Of a stretch of DNA of 64,000 nt, positions 1 to 8,449 are shown in pieces. Numbering within the stretch: the stretch's first letter is position 1; the number at the start of each line of letters is the position of its first letter. The notes under the pieces were generated by a model, which was not told the DNA's origin, did no database searches, and saw only the letters and a program-made list of their open reading frames with translations. The DNA comes from Rhizobium sp. CF122 (GTDB lineage: Bacteria; Pseudomonadota; Alphaproteobacteria; Rhizobiales; Rhizobiaceae). The stretch spans positions 1 through 64,000 of the forward strand of contig NZ_AKKA01000121.1 in the NCBI RefSeq assembly GCF_000282035.1, given 5' to 3'. A program made the translations under genes and the position numbers.

Positions 1-248
1 AGGCGGCCGCCGTAACGGCCGGTCCAGATGCCAAGCACGATGCGAACCAGCGAACCGGTCAGGACTGGCGTGCCGACCAGCAATCCGAACTCGGCCTCGT
101 TCAGGCCAAGCTCCTGTTTGATGCGGATGCCAATGATCGCGAAGATCGTCCACACGGCAAAACAGAGGGTGAAGGCAATCGTGGACATCCACAATGCTTT
201 GGCTGGTTCGCCGGCGGACATCGACTGCGTACTCTTGATAACAGACAT
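1..248 (-). CDS. narK: Nitrate/nitrite MFS transporter, 5' part only
   Basis: Only the first 82 codons are in the window; the gene continues past the left edge. The translation starts MSVIKSTQSMSAGEPAKALW and reads through a first hydrophobic helix (about residues 20-43), then a KQELGLNEAEFGLL segment and the start of a second helix. This pattern is typical of NarK/NasA nitrate transporters of the major facilitator superfamily, inner-membrane proteins that import nitrate or exchange it for nitrite. It lies downstream of nasT-nasS on the same strand, behind a sigma-54 promoter and an antitermination leader, which supports a role in nitrate assimilation. The ATG at 248 gives the conserved N-terminus. 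NarK is the best fit; the substrate is inferred mainly from context. Confidence 0.85.
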   Translation of the reverse strand, partial: MSVIKSTQSMSAGEPAKALWMSTIAFTLCFAVWTIFAIIGIRIKQELGLNEAEFGLLVGTPVLTGSLVRIVLGIWTGRYGGR

Positions 249-297
249 GGCTTCTCCGGGGCCCGACAAGGTCGTGCCGATCCATCGCTAGGGGTTA

Positions 298-364
298 AAA
301 ACAAAAAGCCGCTGGTCAGGGCGCATGCACCTGAGGTGCGCGAAATATCCTGATCAGCGGCTTT
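298..364 (-). terminator. Conditional terminator in the narK leader
   Basis: On the minus strand two 16-base arms (364-349 and 320-305) pair with a single G-U wobble and are followed by a T-rich run at 304-296. The hairpin lies 57 bases before the narK start and inside the transcript from the sigma-54 promoter, so it would stop transcription before narK unless prevented. Its 5' arm overlaps the second hexaloop hairpin of the adjoining ANTAR element. Confidence 0.85.
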
Positions 365-389
365 GCTGTGAGCGCCCGTCGTTGGACGC
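355..389 (-). promoter_or_regulatory. ANTAR-type two-hairpin RNA element (NasT target)
   Basis: Two short hairpins with six-base loops lie three bases apart in the narK leader RNA. P1 (389-372) has a 6-bp stem and loop AACGAC. P2 (368-355) has a 4-bp stem and loop AAAGCC. Both loops carry A at position 1 and G at position 4, the signature of RNA sites bound by ANTAR-domain antiterminators. P2 includes ten bases of the 5' arm of the terminator, so binding by NasT at P2 would block termination. The base pattern is seen directly; NasT as the ligand follows from the adjacent nasT gene and the family. Confidence 0.8.
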
Positions 390-420
390 CGAATTCGTGG
401 CCTCGTGGCCTGCCCATAGC

Positions 421-438
421 AAAGCAAGAGCCGTGCCA
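421..438 (-). promoter_or_regulatory. Sigma-54 promoter for narK
   Basis: The minus strand reads TGGCACGGCTCTTGCTTT, a full match to the RpoN consensus TGGCACG-N4-TTGC, with the GG (-24) and GC (-12) elements correctly spaced. Transcription would start near 412-415, just before the ANTAR hairpins. Sigma-54 control, usually with NtrC, fits nitrogen-limited expression. I did not find a convincing NtrC box upstream. Confidence 0.85.
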
Positions 439-564
439 GTTTATTCAAGTGTTTGTTTTTTAAAGATTAAGATCGACACCGAAAATCGGGACGGCATCTC
501 GGCATCAGCGCATATGCAGCAGCGGATCTAAAAATTGTGCAACGCGCATAAAATAAGCGCGCGG

Positions 565-1779
565 TTAGGATCGGCTCTGAGCCGCAATGTAGCCATCCAC
601 GTCATCGGGATCGAACAGGTTACCGTCGAAGAAGCCATCCGGCCCGAGCGTCAGCGCGCCGCTGGATCCGACGGGCGTTTCGGTGCGAAGCGCGCCTTCC
701 ACCTTGGAGCTTGCGGCCGGCATGGCGACGTTCAACGTCCGCAGCGCGTTTCGGTAGATATCCGGCCTGTAGGTGTCATTGGCGATCTGCTGATGCTGCG
801 CCGTATGTTCGATGTGCCCCCAGCGAACCATCTGCGTGTAGAACCACAGGGCGTGGCTTTTCCATGGGAATGTCGCGGCCTTGGCATTGGGGACGAAGAA
901 GTCCTTTACGTTCCGGATCTCGCCCCCGCCGGTATGCAGAAGGCCGGTCAATGCGGGCAGCAGGTCTTCAGCAGGCCGGTTCACATAGGCGGGCCTCGCC
1001 AGCAGATCGGCAAGCTCCAGGTGGTTGGCGGCGTTCGCGCACCAGAGGGAGGCCTTGTAGAGCGCTTGCAGAAGGGCAGCCAAGGCCTTGGGATGGCCAT
1101 CGGCCCAACGGCTGTTGACGCCGAGCACCTTTTCCGGGCTCGATTTCCAGATGGCCGCCTTGGCCGTCGCCAGATGCGCGCCATTGTTGAGCACGCCAAG
1201 TGTATTCCAAGGTTCGCCTGCGCAATAGCCGTCGATGAGGCCGGCCGTCAGGGCATCCGCCATGTCAGGAGGAGGCAAGATGCCGATCTCCACTTGCCGA
1301 TCGGGATCGATGCCGCTCGCAGACAGCCAGTAGCGCAGTTCGTAGTTATGGCCCGAGTAGGGGTGGACGACGCCGAAGCGGAGCCGGTCTCCTTTGCGGC
1401 GATCGATGACCTGCTTCAAGGCAAGGCCGCTGGAGCGCGCATCGAGATCGGGCGAGGCGCCGCATTCGGCCATCTCGCTCCATAGACCGGCAGAGACAGT
1501 CACGGCATTGCCGCCAAGTCCAAGGGCCATCGGTACGATCATGCGCGGGGCCGGTGCGGTCAGTCCCAGATTGCAGGCGATCGGCATGGGGGCGAGAATA
1601 TGCGCCACGTCGAAATGGCTGACCGCAAGTCGGTCGCGAATCGTCGCCCAAGAGCGTTCACGCACGAGCGTCAGCTCGATTTCCTGTGCCTGTGCAAAGC
1701 CCTTTTCCTTGGCGGCGACCAGTATGGCGCTGTCGAGAAGCGGCAGAAAGCCGGCGGTAATCTGATGTGTGCTCGTCAT
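565..1779 (-). CDS. nasS: Nitrate sensor NasS (NrtA/CmpA-like, cytoplasmic)
   Basis: A 404-residue protein of the CmpA/NrtA nitrate-binding family, but with no signal peptide: it begins MTSTHQITAGFLPLLDSAIL, directly on the first beta strand of the periplasmic-binding fold. A cytoplasmic NrtA-like protein next to an ANTAR regulator is the NasS arrangement. Without nitrate, NasS holds NasT inactive; nitrate binding frees NasT to act on leader RNA. The start codon overlaps the nasT stop by four bases, so the two are translationally coupled and likely made in a fixed ratio. The next gene downstream is the nitrate transporter. Nitrate rather than another oxyanion as ligand is inferred from family and context. 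Confidence 0.88.
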   Translation of the reverse strand: MTSTHQITAGFLPLLDSAILVAAKEKGFAQAQEIELTLVRERSWATIRDRLAVSHFDVAHILAPMPIACNLGLTAPAPRMIVPMALGLGGNAVTVSAGLWSEMAECGASPDLDARSSGLALKQVIDRRKGDRLRFGVVHPYSGHNYELRYWLSASGIDPDRQVEIGILPPPDMADALTAGLIDGYCAGEPWNTLGVLNNGAHLATAKAAIWKSSPEKVLGVNSRWADGHPKALAALLQALYKASLWCANAANHLELADLLARPAYVNRPAEDLLPALTGLLHTGGGEIRNVKDFFVPNAKAATFPWKSHALWFYTQMVRWGHIEHTAQHQQIANDTYRPDIYRNALRTLNVAMPAASSKVEGALRTETPVGSSGALTLGPDGFFDGNLFDPDDVDGYIAAQSRS

Positions 1780-2411
1780 GCGTCGGTTCCCGGATCCAGA
1801 AGGCTTGCAGCGGTAATCAGGCTTTGGGCGATCTCGACGATCTTCCTGTTCTGGTTCATGGCCGTTCGCCGCATGAGCGCATAAGCTTCGTCCTCCGTCA
1901 GGCCGCGGGATCGCATCAGCAATCCCTTCGCCCGGTCGATCAGCTTGCGGTTTTCCAGTTCGCCGCGCGTCTCCTCCAGCTCGCGGTTCAGGCGCGAGAA
2001 GGCATTGAAGCGGCTGATCGCCATCTTCAGGATCGGGCGCACCCGTTCCTGCTTGAGGCCATCGACGATATAGGCGGAAACACCAGCCTCGACCGCCGCC
2101 TCGATGGAGGCTTCGTCCGACTTGTCGACGAACATCGCAATGGGGCGTTTTACCGCGCGCGAAATCTGGAAGATGCTTTCCAGCATGTCGCGGTTCGGGT
2201 TCTCGATGTCGATGACGATGACATCGGGGTTGATCTCCATGATGCGCCTCGCAAGGCCATTCATGTCGTCGATGATGGTGACATTGTCATAGCCCGCCTC
2301 GCGCAGGCCGACCTCGATGATCGACGCGCGGATGCTGTTCTCGTCGATGACGAGGACGTTGAGGTCGCTGGGCTTGGAAGAACGGTTGGCCACAGGTCTA
2401 CCGCCGTTCAC
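1776..2411 (-). CDS. nasT: ANTAR-domain antiterminator NasT
   Basis: About 205-211 residues: an N-terminal receiver-like domain (roughly residues 15-130, starting DLNVLVIDENSIRASIIEVG) and a C-terminal ANTAR RNA-binding domain containing ENRKLIDRAKGLLMRSRGLT. NasT binds paired hexaloop hairpins in leader RNAs of nitrate assimilation genes and prevents termination; a matching element lies at 355-389. The receiver has the phosphorylation-site Asp region (VIVIDIEN), but NasT is generally controlled by NasS rather than a kinase. Two GTG starts are possible, at 2411 and 2393; the second has a GGCGGTAG stretch about six bases upstream. First gene of nasT-nasS. Confidence 0.9.
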   Translation of the reverse strand: MNGGRPVANRSSKPSDLNVLVIDENSIRASIIEVGLREAGYDNVTIIDDMNGLARRIMEINPDVIVIDIENPNRDMLESIFQISRAVKRPIAMFVDKSDEASIEAAVEAGVSAYIVDGLKQERVRPILKMAISRFNAFSRLNRELEETRGELENRKLIDRAKGLLMRSRGLTEDEAYALMRRTAMNQNRKIVEIAQSLITAASLLDPGTDA

Positions 2412-2631
2412 TGAGATCCGGGACGCGCGTTAGTTCAGATAGCGCCGGTGTCGGTATCGGGGAAGGTGCCATGCTGTCGTTGCGCTGCCCTGTGGCTCTG
2501 AGGCTTCTGCTGTGCCCGTCGTGCGGCCATTGAATGCGCGAATGGCGCCTCAAAATCAAGCAGTTTTTAGTATGCCTATTTAATGGGCTTCGTTCTGGCG
2601 TCGCCGAATTGCCTTCGGCGCCCAAAACAAG

Positions 2632-2658
2632 AAAGCCGCCGATGGATCGGCGGCTTTT
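2632..2658 (-). terminator. Rho-independent terminator after gapR
   Basis: A 12-bp perfect inverted repeat (2632-2643 with 2646-2657) and a two-base loop, flanked by A/T runs on both sides, so it could work in both directions. It sits 17 bases past the stop codon of the gapR-like gene. The remaining space to nasT (2412-2631) shows no gene. Confidence 0.8.
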
Positions 2659-2675
2659 GAGAAAGTGCGCAGAAA

Positions 2676-2939
2676 TCAGCCTTCCGGCGGCGCCTCGATC
2701 ATGCCGAGCGCGTGCAGATAAGTGTCGAGGATTGCGTCCTCTTCCATGCGTTCCTGCTCGTCCTTCTTGCGGAGCGCAACGACCTTCTTGAGAATCTTGG
2801 TATCGAAGCCCATGCCTTTTGCTTCGCCGTAGACGTCCTTGATGTCGTCGGCGATGGTCTTCTTTTCTTCTTCCAAGCGTTCAATGCGCTCCACAAAAGC
2901 GCGGAGCTGGTCGCGGGCGACGCCATGAGCATCAGACAT
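2676..2939 (-). CDS. gapR: GapR-family DNA-binding protein (DUF2312)
   Basis: An 87-residue, highly charged, largely helical protein: MSDAHGVARDQLRAFVERIE, then a coiled-coil stretch rich in Glu and Lys, then MGFDTKILKKVVALRKKDEQ. This is the DUF2312/GapR family, a nucleoid protein conserved in alphaproteobacteria. In Caulobacter, GapR clamps overtwisted DNA ahead of replication and transcription and helps gyrase and topoisomerase IV. The length matches the family. It follows the DUF1244 gene on the same strand after 89 bases and has its own terminator. Family assignment is strong; the function in this organism is inferred from Caulobacter. Confidence 0.88.
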   Translation of the reverse strand: MSDAHGVARDQLRAFVERIERLEEEKKTIADDIKDVYGEAKGMGFDTKILKKVVALRKKDEQERMEEDAILDTYLHALGMIEAPPEG

Positions 2940-3028
2940 CGTGTTCTCCTGATAGAGGGTGGGAAATTCGGATGGCGTTGACTGCCGCGAAGCGTGTCCG
3001 GGGTCAAGCCGATTCAGCCGCCAGAGAT

Positions 3029-3334
<306 letters not shown>

Positions 3335-3345
3335 TTTGGTCTCCT

Positions 3346-4137
3346 TCATTCGTACGGACCGGTGCGCGACACGTGGACATTATACTCGTGCAGCGCTGGA
3401 TTGGCGTTCATTGTCTCGAAAATCGGCGCGAGACGCTTTGCCCATGCGGCAATGCCGGGCTCGTCGCCGATCAGATCCTGGCGCACCTCGAGCAGCGCGT
3501 GCGGGATGCCGGTCAGCATGCAATGCCGATACATCGTGTCACCCTTCAGTGCGCCATCGTAAGGTTCGTTGTCACCCACCACGAGATCGGGATCGCTGCG
3601 CAGCATATCAAGCAGGGGAGCGACTGCGCGATGATCGGTATCCCACAGAACCGCTGCGTGCCAGGGGCGGGGAAAGATTTTCCAGACCGGCGTATAGGAG
3701 TGAAGAGACAGAACGAGCGGGGCCTTGCCTGTCTTGTTCGCTACCTTGTCGATCGTTTCGCTGACGGCTTTGTGATAAGGCCGGTGGAACGTTTCGACCC
3801 GGTAATTCCACTCCTCAGCGGTGATCGGATGATTGCCCGGAACGATCGCGCCGTCTGATATCTTCATGATCAGTGTCGGGTCGTCCTCGCCACGATTGGG
3901 ATCAATCAGCAACCGTGAAAAGCCGCCCAGCACGGCCGGCACGCCGAGCTTCGCCGACAAGTTCCTTACGAGTCCTTCAATGCCGATGTCATAGGCAATG
4001 TGGCGCTCGAATGCACTGTCCGGCAAGCCAAGCCTGCCATAGCGCTCGGGCAATCGGTTCCTCGCGTGATCGCCGAGCAGCACCATGCCTTTGTCATGAT
4101 CGCCGGCTAATAGTTCGAATGCTTTGAAAGTGCTCAT
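3346..4137 (-). CDS. N-formylglutamate amidohydrolase family protein
   Basis: A 263-residue enzyme of the N-formylglutamate amidohydrolase/HutG-type family. Visible markers are VLLGDHARNRLPERYGRLGL near the N-terminus, HIAYDIGIEGLV, FSRLLIDPNR, and a VLSLHSYTPVW segment with a likely metal-binding His. In histidine breakdown, HutG hydrolyses N-formylglutamate to glutamate and formate, but no hut genes are nearby, so the natural substrate may be another N-formyl or N-acyl amino acid. The start at 4137 (MSTFKAFELLAGDHDKGMVL) fits the family. It heads the run toward DUF1244 and gapR and is divergent from the DUF1036 gene, with about 200 bases of shared upstream DNA. Confidence 0.85.
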   Translation of the reverse strand: MSTFKAFELLAGDHDKGMVLLGDHARNRLPERYGRLGLPDSAFERHIAYDIGIEGLVRNLSAKLGVPAVLGGFSRLLIDPNRGEDDPTLIMKISDGAIVPGNHPITAEEWNYRVETFHRPYHKAVSETIDKVANKTGKAPLVLSLHSYTPVWKIFPRPWHAAVLWDTDHRAVAPLLDMLRSDPDLVVGDNEPYDGALKGDTMYRHCMLTGIPHALLEVRQDLIGDEPGIAAWAKRLAPIFETMNANPALHEYNVHVSRTGPYE

Positions 4138-4337
4138 GAAGGAAATGGCCGATCGCAGTTTATGGGGCTGCCTCTGATCGCACGGGCCATGGGCTGGTTC
4201 AAGCGCGCTCGACAAGCAAAGGCTGCAGCCCGGTCCAAGTACGGTTAAAGATCCGGAATATAATCGATTAGCATTGCGTTGACATTCGCCGGGAGGCAGC
4301 GCAAGAAGGCACACCTAAAGAAATAACCGGGAGCCCA

Positions 4338-4823
4338 TTGGAAGTCGTGTTGATTCAGACCGCGCCAAGTTTCCTTACGCGTTCCGGGCCGCTTGCCCGT
4401 TTTGCATTGTTTGTTCTCGCGGCTTTCTCGCCGTTTTTTATTGCTGATGTAGCCCGCGCCGATTTCCGCGTGTGCAACGGAACGCAGAATCTGGTGGGCG
4501 TGGCGATCGGGTATCGAGCCAAGGATGGCTGGATGACGGAAGGCTGGTGGCAGGTGCCGGCGACGACTTGCGCGACGCTGATCGAAGGCGAGTTGCAGTC
4601 GCGATATTACTATCTCTACGCCGAAGACGCCGCTCGGGGAGGCCGATGGACGGGTGACGTGCAGATGTGCGTGGCGGAAAACGAGTTCAAGATCACGGGT
4701 GTCAATGATTGCTATGCCCGTGGCTATCAGAAGATGGGGTTCAAGGAATATGACACGGGCCGCCAGGGCAGCTGGATGGTTCAACTTTCCGATACCCCCG
4801 GCACGCAAGAAAGCCCGAATTGA
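4338..4823 (+). CDS. DUF1036 exported protein
   Basis: About 161 residues with a signal peptide (hydrophobic FALFVLAAFSPFFIADVARA) followed by ADFRVCNGTQNLVGVAIGY, the DUF1036 signature. The domain continues through GWWQVPATTCATLIEG and ends with WMVQLSD. Four cysteines in the mature part could form disulfides in the periplasm. Function unknown. The start is uncertain: TTG 4338 follows GGGAG closely, with GTG 4347 and TTG 4350 as alternatives. Its stop overlaps the pyk start region (TGATG), so it is probably co-transcribed with pyruvate kinase, a pairing that has no known functional reason. Confidence 0.8.
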   Translation: MEVVLIQTAPSFLTRSGPLARFALFVLAAFSPFFIADVARADFRVCNGTQNLVGVAIGYRAKDGWMTEGWWQVPATTCATLIEGELQSRYYYLYAEDAARGGRWTGDVQMCVAENEFKITGVNDCYARGYQKMGFKEYDTGRQGSWMVQLSDTPGTQESPN

Positions 4824-6262
4824 TGAAGCGTAACCGCAAAATTAAAATCCTCGCCACGCTCGGACCCGCCTCGTCCGAGGAATCGATGATCGAGAAGCTG
4901 CACCAGGCCGGTGCGGATGTCTTCCGCATCAACATGAGCCACGCCAGCCATGACGTTATGCGCACACTGATCAAGCGCATCCGCGCCGTCGAGGCGCGTT
5001 CCGGCCGGCCGATCGGCATTCTCGCCGATCTGCAGGGTCCGAAGCTGCGCGTCGGCAAGTTTGCCGAAGGCAAGGTCGATTTGAAGCCGGGAGACACGTT
5101 TACGCTCGACAACAAGGATGTTCCCGGCGACGCCAGCCGTGTATTCCTGCCGCACCCGGAAATCCTGGAATCGGTGCAGCCCGGCCACCGGCTGCTGATC
5201 GATGACGGCAAGCTCGCACTGCGCGCTGAAAAGTGCGACGGCAAGAGCATCGTCACGACGGTTATTTCAGGCACGAAGATCTCCGACCGAAAGGGCGTCA
5301 GCCTTCCCGACACGCTGCTCACCGTCGGCGTTCTGACGGACAAGGATCGTACTGACCTCGCAGCCGTTCTCGAAACCGACGACGTCGACTGGGTCGCGCT
5401 CTCCTTCGTGCAGCGCCCGGAAGATCTGGCCGAAGTGCGCAAGATCGCACGCGGCCGCGTCGGCATCATGTCGAAGATCGAAAAGCCGCAGGCGATCGAG
5501 CGCATCGAGGAAATCATCGAGCTTTCCGACGCGCTGATGGTTGCTCGTGGCGATCTTGGCGTCGAAATGCCGCTCGAATCCGTGCCGGGCATCCAGAAGC
5601 AGCTGATCCGCGCCTGCCGTCGCTCCGGTAAGCCGGTTGTCGTCGCGACGCAGATGCTGGAATCGATGATCTCCGCGCCGGTTCCGACGCGCGCCGAAGT
5701 GTCCGACGTTGCGACCGCCGTCTTCGAAGGCGCCGATGCGGTCATGCTGTCGGCCGAATCCGCGTCCGGTGACTATCCTATCGAAGCGGTCGCGACGATG
5801 GCGTCGATCGCCAGCGCCATCGAGCGCGAGCCGCACTATCCGGGCATCATCTATGCGCAGCGCGCCCAGCCCGAGGCAACCGGCGCCGACGCGATTTCGC
5901 TCGCCGCCCGCCAGATCGCCGAGACGCTGCGTCTGTCGGCCATCGTCTGTTACACCTCATCAGGCACAACGGGTCTGCGCGCCTCCCGCGAGCGCCCGCA
6001 GGTGCCGATCCTGGCGCTGTCGCCCGTTATCCAGACCGCACGCCGACTGGCCATCGTCTGGGGCCTGCACTGCGTTGTCACGCATGACGCAACCGACCTC
6101 GACGACATGGTCAACCGCGCCTGCCGTATCGTCGCCGATGAAGGCTTCGGCAAGCCGGGCGACCGGATCATCATCTCGGCCGGCGTGCCGCTCGGAACGC
6201 CTGGCGCGACCAACATGCTGCGTATCGCCTATATCGGCTCCGACGGCCAGAGCGGCGTCTGA
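4823..6262 (+). CDS. pyk: Pyruvate kinase
   Basis: A 479-residue type II pyruvate kinase that converts phosphoenolpyruvate and ADP to pyruvate and ATP, the last step of glycolysis. The N-terminus MKRNRKIKILATLGPASSEE contains the conserved TLGP motif; FRINMSHAS follows, and the active-site regions IMSKIEKPQAIERIEEI and MVARGDLGVEMPLESVP carry the catalytic Lys and the Mg-binding Glu/Asp. The C-terminal allosteric domain begins after about residue 340. The ATG at 4823 is preferred over the TTG just before it. It lies downstream of DUF1036 with overlapping stop and start, and is followed by a strong terminator. Confidence 0.96.
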   Translation: MKRNRKIKILATLGPASSEESMIEKLHQAGADVFRINMSHASHDVMRTLIKRIRAVEARSGRPIGILADLQGPKLRVGKFAEGKVDLKPGDTFTLDNKDVPGDASRVFLPHPEILESVQPGHRLLIDDGKLALRAEKCDGKSIVTTVISGTKISDRKGVSLPDTLLTVGVLTDKDRTDLAAVLETDDVDWVALSFVQRPEDLAEVRKIARGRVGIMSKIEKPQAIERIEEIIELSDALMVARGDLGVEMPLESVPGIQKQLIRACRRSGKPVVVATQMLESMISAPVPTRAEVSDVATAVFEGADAVMLSAESASGDYPIEAVATMASIASAIEREPHYPGIIYAQRAQPEATGADAISLAARQIAETLRLSAIVCYTSSGTTGLRASRERPQVPILALSPVIQTARRLAIVWGLHCVVTHDATDLDDMVNRACRIVADEGFGKPGDRIIISAGVPLGTPGATNMLRIAYIGSDGQSGV

Positions 6263-6287
6263 GACTTTCCCTAGGGATTGAACGAAT

Positions 6288-6325
6288 GCCCGTCGCCGGA
6301 CACAGGCGGCGGGCTTTCTGTTTTT
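6288..6325 (+). terminator. Terminator after pyk
   Basis: Ten-base arms (6288-6297 and 6305-6314, one G-U pair), a seven-base loop, then a T-rich run through 6325. It is placed 25 bases after the pyk stop. Confidence 0.88.
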
Positions 6326-6397
6326 GGTCCACGCGATGCTCCCTTGCGTGTGGCGCATGCGCATGCAAGTCTCCCGTGCCGAGATCGGGAGGGCATC

Positions 6398-7033
6398 ATG
6401 CAGACAGTCACGCTTCTTGCGTTCGCAGCCGTTTCCTTCGTTGGCATCGCCACGCCGGGACCAACGGTGCTTCTGGCGATGACCAATGGTTCGCGTTACG
6501 GCGTCAGGCGTGCCGCCGCCGGCATGGTTGGAGCGGTGCTCTCGGATTTTGTACTGATCGGGGCCGTTGCTATCGGTCTCGGCGCGCTGTTGGCGGCGTC
6601 GGAATTCTGGTTCTCGGCGCTCAAATATGTCGGCGCCGCCTATCTGGCTTTTCTCGGCATCATGATGCTGCGGTCGAAAGGTACGATCGATGCCGCCTTG
6701 AAGCAGGGGGCGGTGGCGGCGGGCGGAACGCCGGCTTCGATCGCCCTGAAGAGCTTCATGGTCGCGGTCACCAATCCGAAGGGCTACCTCTTCTTTTCGG
6801 CCTTCCTGCCACAGTTCATCGATCCGACCAGCCCGCAGGCGGCGCAATACGCCGTGCTCGCACTGGTGTTCGCCTCCCTCGATTTCATCATCATGCTTGC
6901 CTATGCCGTGTTCGGCGCGCAGGCCGTCCGCTTCCTCAAGACGAAGGGAGCGCTTTGGCTTGAACGTGCCTGTGGCGGCGCGCTGCTTGCGCTGGCTGGT
7001 TCGCTCGCGCTCTATCGTCGGGCGACGGTGTGA
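6398..7033 (+). CDS. LysE/RhtB family amino-acid exporter
   Basis: A 211-residue membrane protein of the LysE/RhtB superfamily. It begins MQTVTLLAFAAVSFVGIATP, includes the family's first-helix motif TPGPTVLLAMTNGSRYG, and shows about six hydrophobic segments, with TNPKGYLFFSAFLPQFID as the conserved central block. Members export amino acids such as lysine, threonine or homoserine lactone; the substrate cannot be read from sequence. The ATG at 6398 sits after GGGAGGG at a good distance. It converges with the DUF4865 gene with almost no gap. Confidence 0.9.
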   Translation: MQTVTLLAFAAVSFVGIATPGPTVLLAMTNGSRYGVRRAAAGMVGAVLSDFVLIGAVAIGLGALLAASEFWFSALKYVGAAYLAFLGIMMLRSKGTIDAALKQGAVAAGGTPASIALKSFMVAVTNPKGYLFFSAFLPQFIDPTSPQAAQYAVLALVFASLDFIIMLAYAVFGAQAVRFLKTKGALWLERACGGALLALAGSLALYRRATV

Positions 7034-7034
7034 C

Positions 7035-7586
7035 TTAGGGCAGGGAAACGTGCCCGACCCGATAGATCTGGCTTGAGCCTGCAATGAGCGGAGCCGATCG
7101 CTGCAGGCTGAAGCGCACCAGCGTCCACCTGGTCGGCTCGAAGGCTGAAACCGAGGCGAGGACGTCAGCCTGTCGTGCTTGGCGTTGCGCCCGTCTGGCT
7201 TCCTCGTCTCTGATGTCGGCGAGCGCGGAATAGGGCTCGATGGCGATCACCTCCTCGGCAGCGAATTTAGCATCTCCCAACGCGGGTGCGGTTTCGGCGT
7301 GCCATATGATCCAAGTCTTCACGCGGGGCCAGCCGAAGGACTGTGTCAGTCCTTCGAAGCCGGGTCCGGTGAGAAAGTCGCTAGCACCATACGGCTGCTG
7401 CCAGAGATAGAAGGGTGCATAGAGGTTTTCGCGGGATCCGAACTCGCCCTTGCGAGCGCTGAGATAGGCCTTGAAACCGAGACCGGGAAATCCGTCCAGC
7501 ATCGGCCCCTTGTCGCGGATGCGCCGGTCGATGATCGACATGTCATAATCGGCCGGCAGGGTGAAGCTGTATTGCATCGCCATCAT
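7035..7586 (-). CDS. DUF4865 family protein
   Basis: A 183-residue protein starting MMAMQYSFTLPADYDMSIID, then PMLDGFPGLGFKAYLSARKG and YAPFYLWQQPYGASDFLTGP, which resembles the DUF4865 family. It looks like a small alpha/beta (dimeric ferredoxin-type) protein such as a monooxygenase-like or stress-response domain, but the function is unknown. It is the last gene of a three-gene minus-strand operon (tautomerase, cupin, DUF4865) with ATGA overlaps at both junctions, so the three products probably act in one detoxification or catabolic step. Confidence 0.75.
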   Translation of the reverse strand: MMAMQYSFTLPADYDMSIIDRRIRDKGPMLDGFPGLGFKAYLSARKGEFGSRENLYAPFYLWQQPYGASDFLTGPGFEGLTQSFGWPRVKTWIIWHAETAPALGDAKFAAEEVIAIEPYSALADIRDEEARRAQRQARQADVLASVSAFEPTRWTLVRFSLQRSAPLIAGSSQIYRVGHVSLP

Positions 7587-7984
7587 GGGAGAACCTCCAC
7601 CGGCTCAAGCCAGTCGACGAAGCGGCCGGCTTCGGCGGCCTGGATGCTGAGATAGCTGAACGGGCTGTCGGGTCCGGCACCGTGCCAGTGCTTCTCGCCG
7701 GCGGCGAACCAGACGGCATCTGCGGTCCGCAACTCCTCGATCGCGCCGCCATCGCGCTGTGCCAGGCCCTTGCCGGATAGAATATAGAGCAGCTGCCCGC
7801 GCGGATGCGCGTGCCAGCGGGTGATCGTACCGGTATCGAGGCTCGCCCGCATCGCCGTGTTCTCGCCATCGGCTGCTCCCTCCAGCAGCATCTCCACCCA
7901 GAACGGCGCAGTGGCGCTGCCGACAGGCGAGCGAACGGCATTCCCTGGCAGGCGGATCGTCATGCGTTCGGGATTGCCCGTCAT
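7583..7984 (-). CDS. Cupin-domain protein
   Basis: A 133-residue single-domain cupin. Metal-ligand candidates are visible in TRWHAHPRGQLLYILSG (motif 1: two His with a downstream Gln in place of the usual Glu) and in EKHWHGAGP (motif 2). Small cupins of this type include hydroxynitrile lyase-like and carboxymuconolactone-associated enzymes; I cannot assign a reaction. The ATG at 7984 overlaps the tautomerase stop. The same operon is faced by a divergent LysR regulator, a common layout for a small inducible catabolic or detoxification unit. Confidence 0.85.
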   Translation of the reverse strand: MTGNPERMTIRLPGNAVRSPVGSATAPFWVEMLLEGAADGENTAMRASLDTGTITRWHAHPRGQLLYILSGKGLAQRDGGAIEELRTADAVWFAAGEKHWHGAGPDSPFSYLSIQAAEAGRFVDWLEPVEVLP

Positions 7985-8400
7985 GCTGCACTCCCGAATG
8001 CGCTGGCTTCCCAGCCGGGTTCGCTCATCTGCGCCTTTCCATCGCCGAACGACCACTCATCCGGCGATGTGGTGGTGACGACGATCATGACGTCTTCCGG
8101 CCGGATGCCGGGCGACTGTCCGAGAAGCTCGGCGGCGCGCTTGAAGAACGTCTGGCGGGCCTCCGTCGAGCGAGGCTTCCCCGCGGTGATTGCGAAAAGC
8201 ACGAAGTCGTCGGAGCGAGGCCCGGCGAGATAGTTGCGATCGAAGATCAGTTCGCCCTCTTCATGCTGATGAATAGCCTGGAAGCGGTCGGTCGCCGGCA
8301 CGTTGAACGTCTCGACCATGGCGCGATGTATGCTGTCCGAAACGGCGCGAAGGTAGTCCGGCGACTTGCCACGCAGGAGAGAAATACGAACGAAAGGCAT
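7981..8400 (-). CDS. Tautomerase family protein
   Basis: A 139-residue protein starting MPFVRISLLRGKSPDYLRAV. Pro2 after the initiator Met is the catalytic base of the 4-oxalocrotonate tautomerase/MIF superfamily, and FQAIHQHEEGELIFDRNYL fits the longer tautomerase group. These enzymes interconvert keto and enol forms of small acids or dehalogenate them. First gene of the operon; the divergent LysR gene starts 108 bases away and a palindrome lies between them. The substrate is unknown. Confidence 0.85.
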   Translation of the reverse strand: MPFVRISLLRGKSPDYLRAVSDSIHRAMVETFNVPATDRFQAIHQHEEGELIFDRNYLAGPRSDDFVLFAITAGKPRSTEARQTFFKRAAELLGQSPGIRPEDVMIVVTTTSPDEWSFGDGKAQMSEPGWEASAFGSAA

Positions 8401-8449
8401 GACAGCCTCCTCTCAGTGAGTTCTTGACAGGAGGAGCATCGCACGTCAC

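Noticed and set aside
535..1485. Long plus-strand ORF of 316 residues opposite nasS
   Set aside because: It is the GC-rich shadow of nasS; the nasS protein has a clear family match over its full length.
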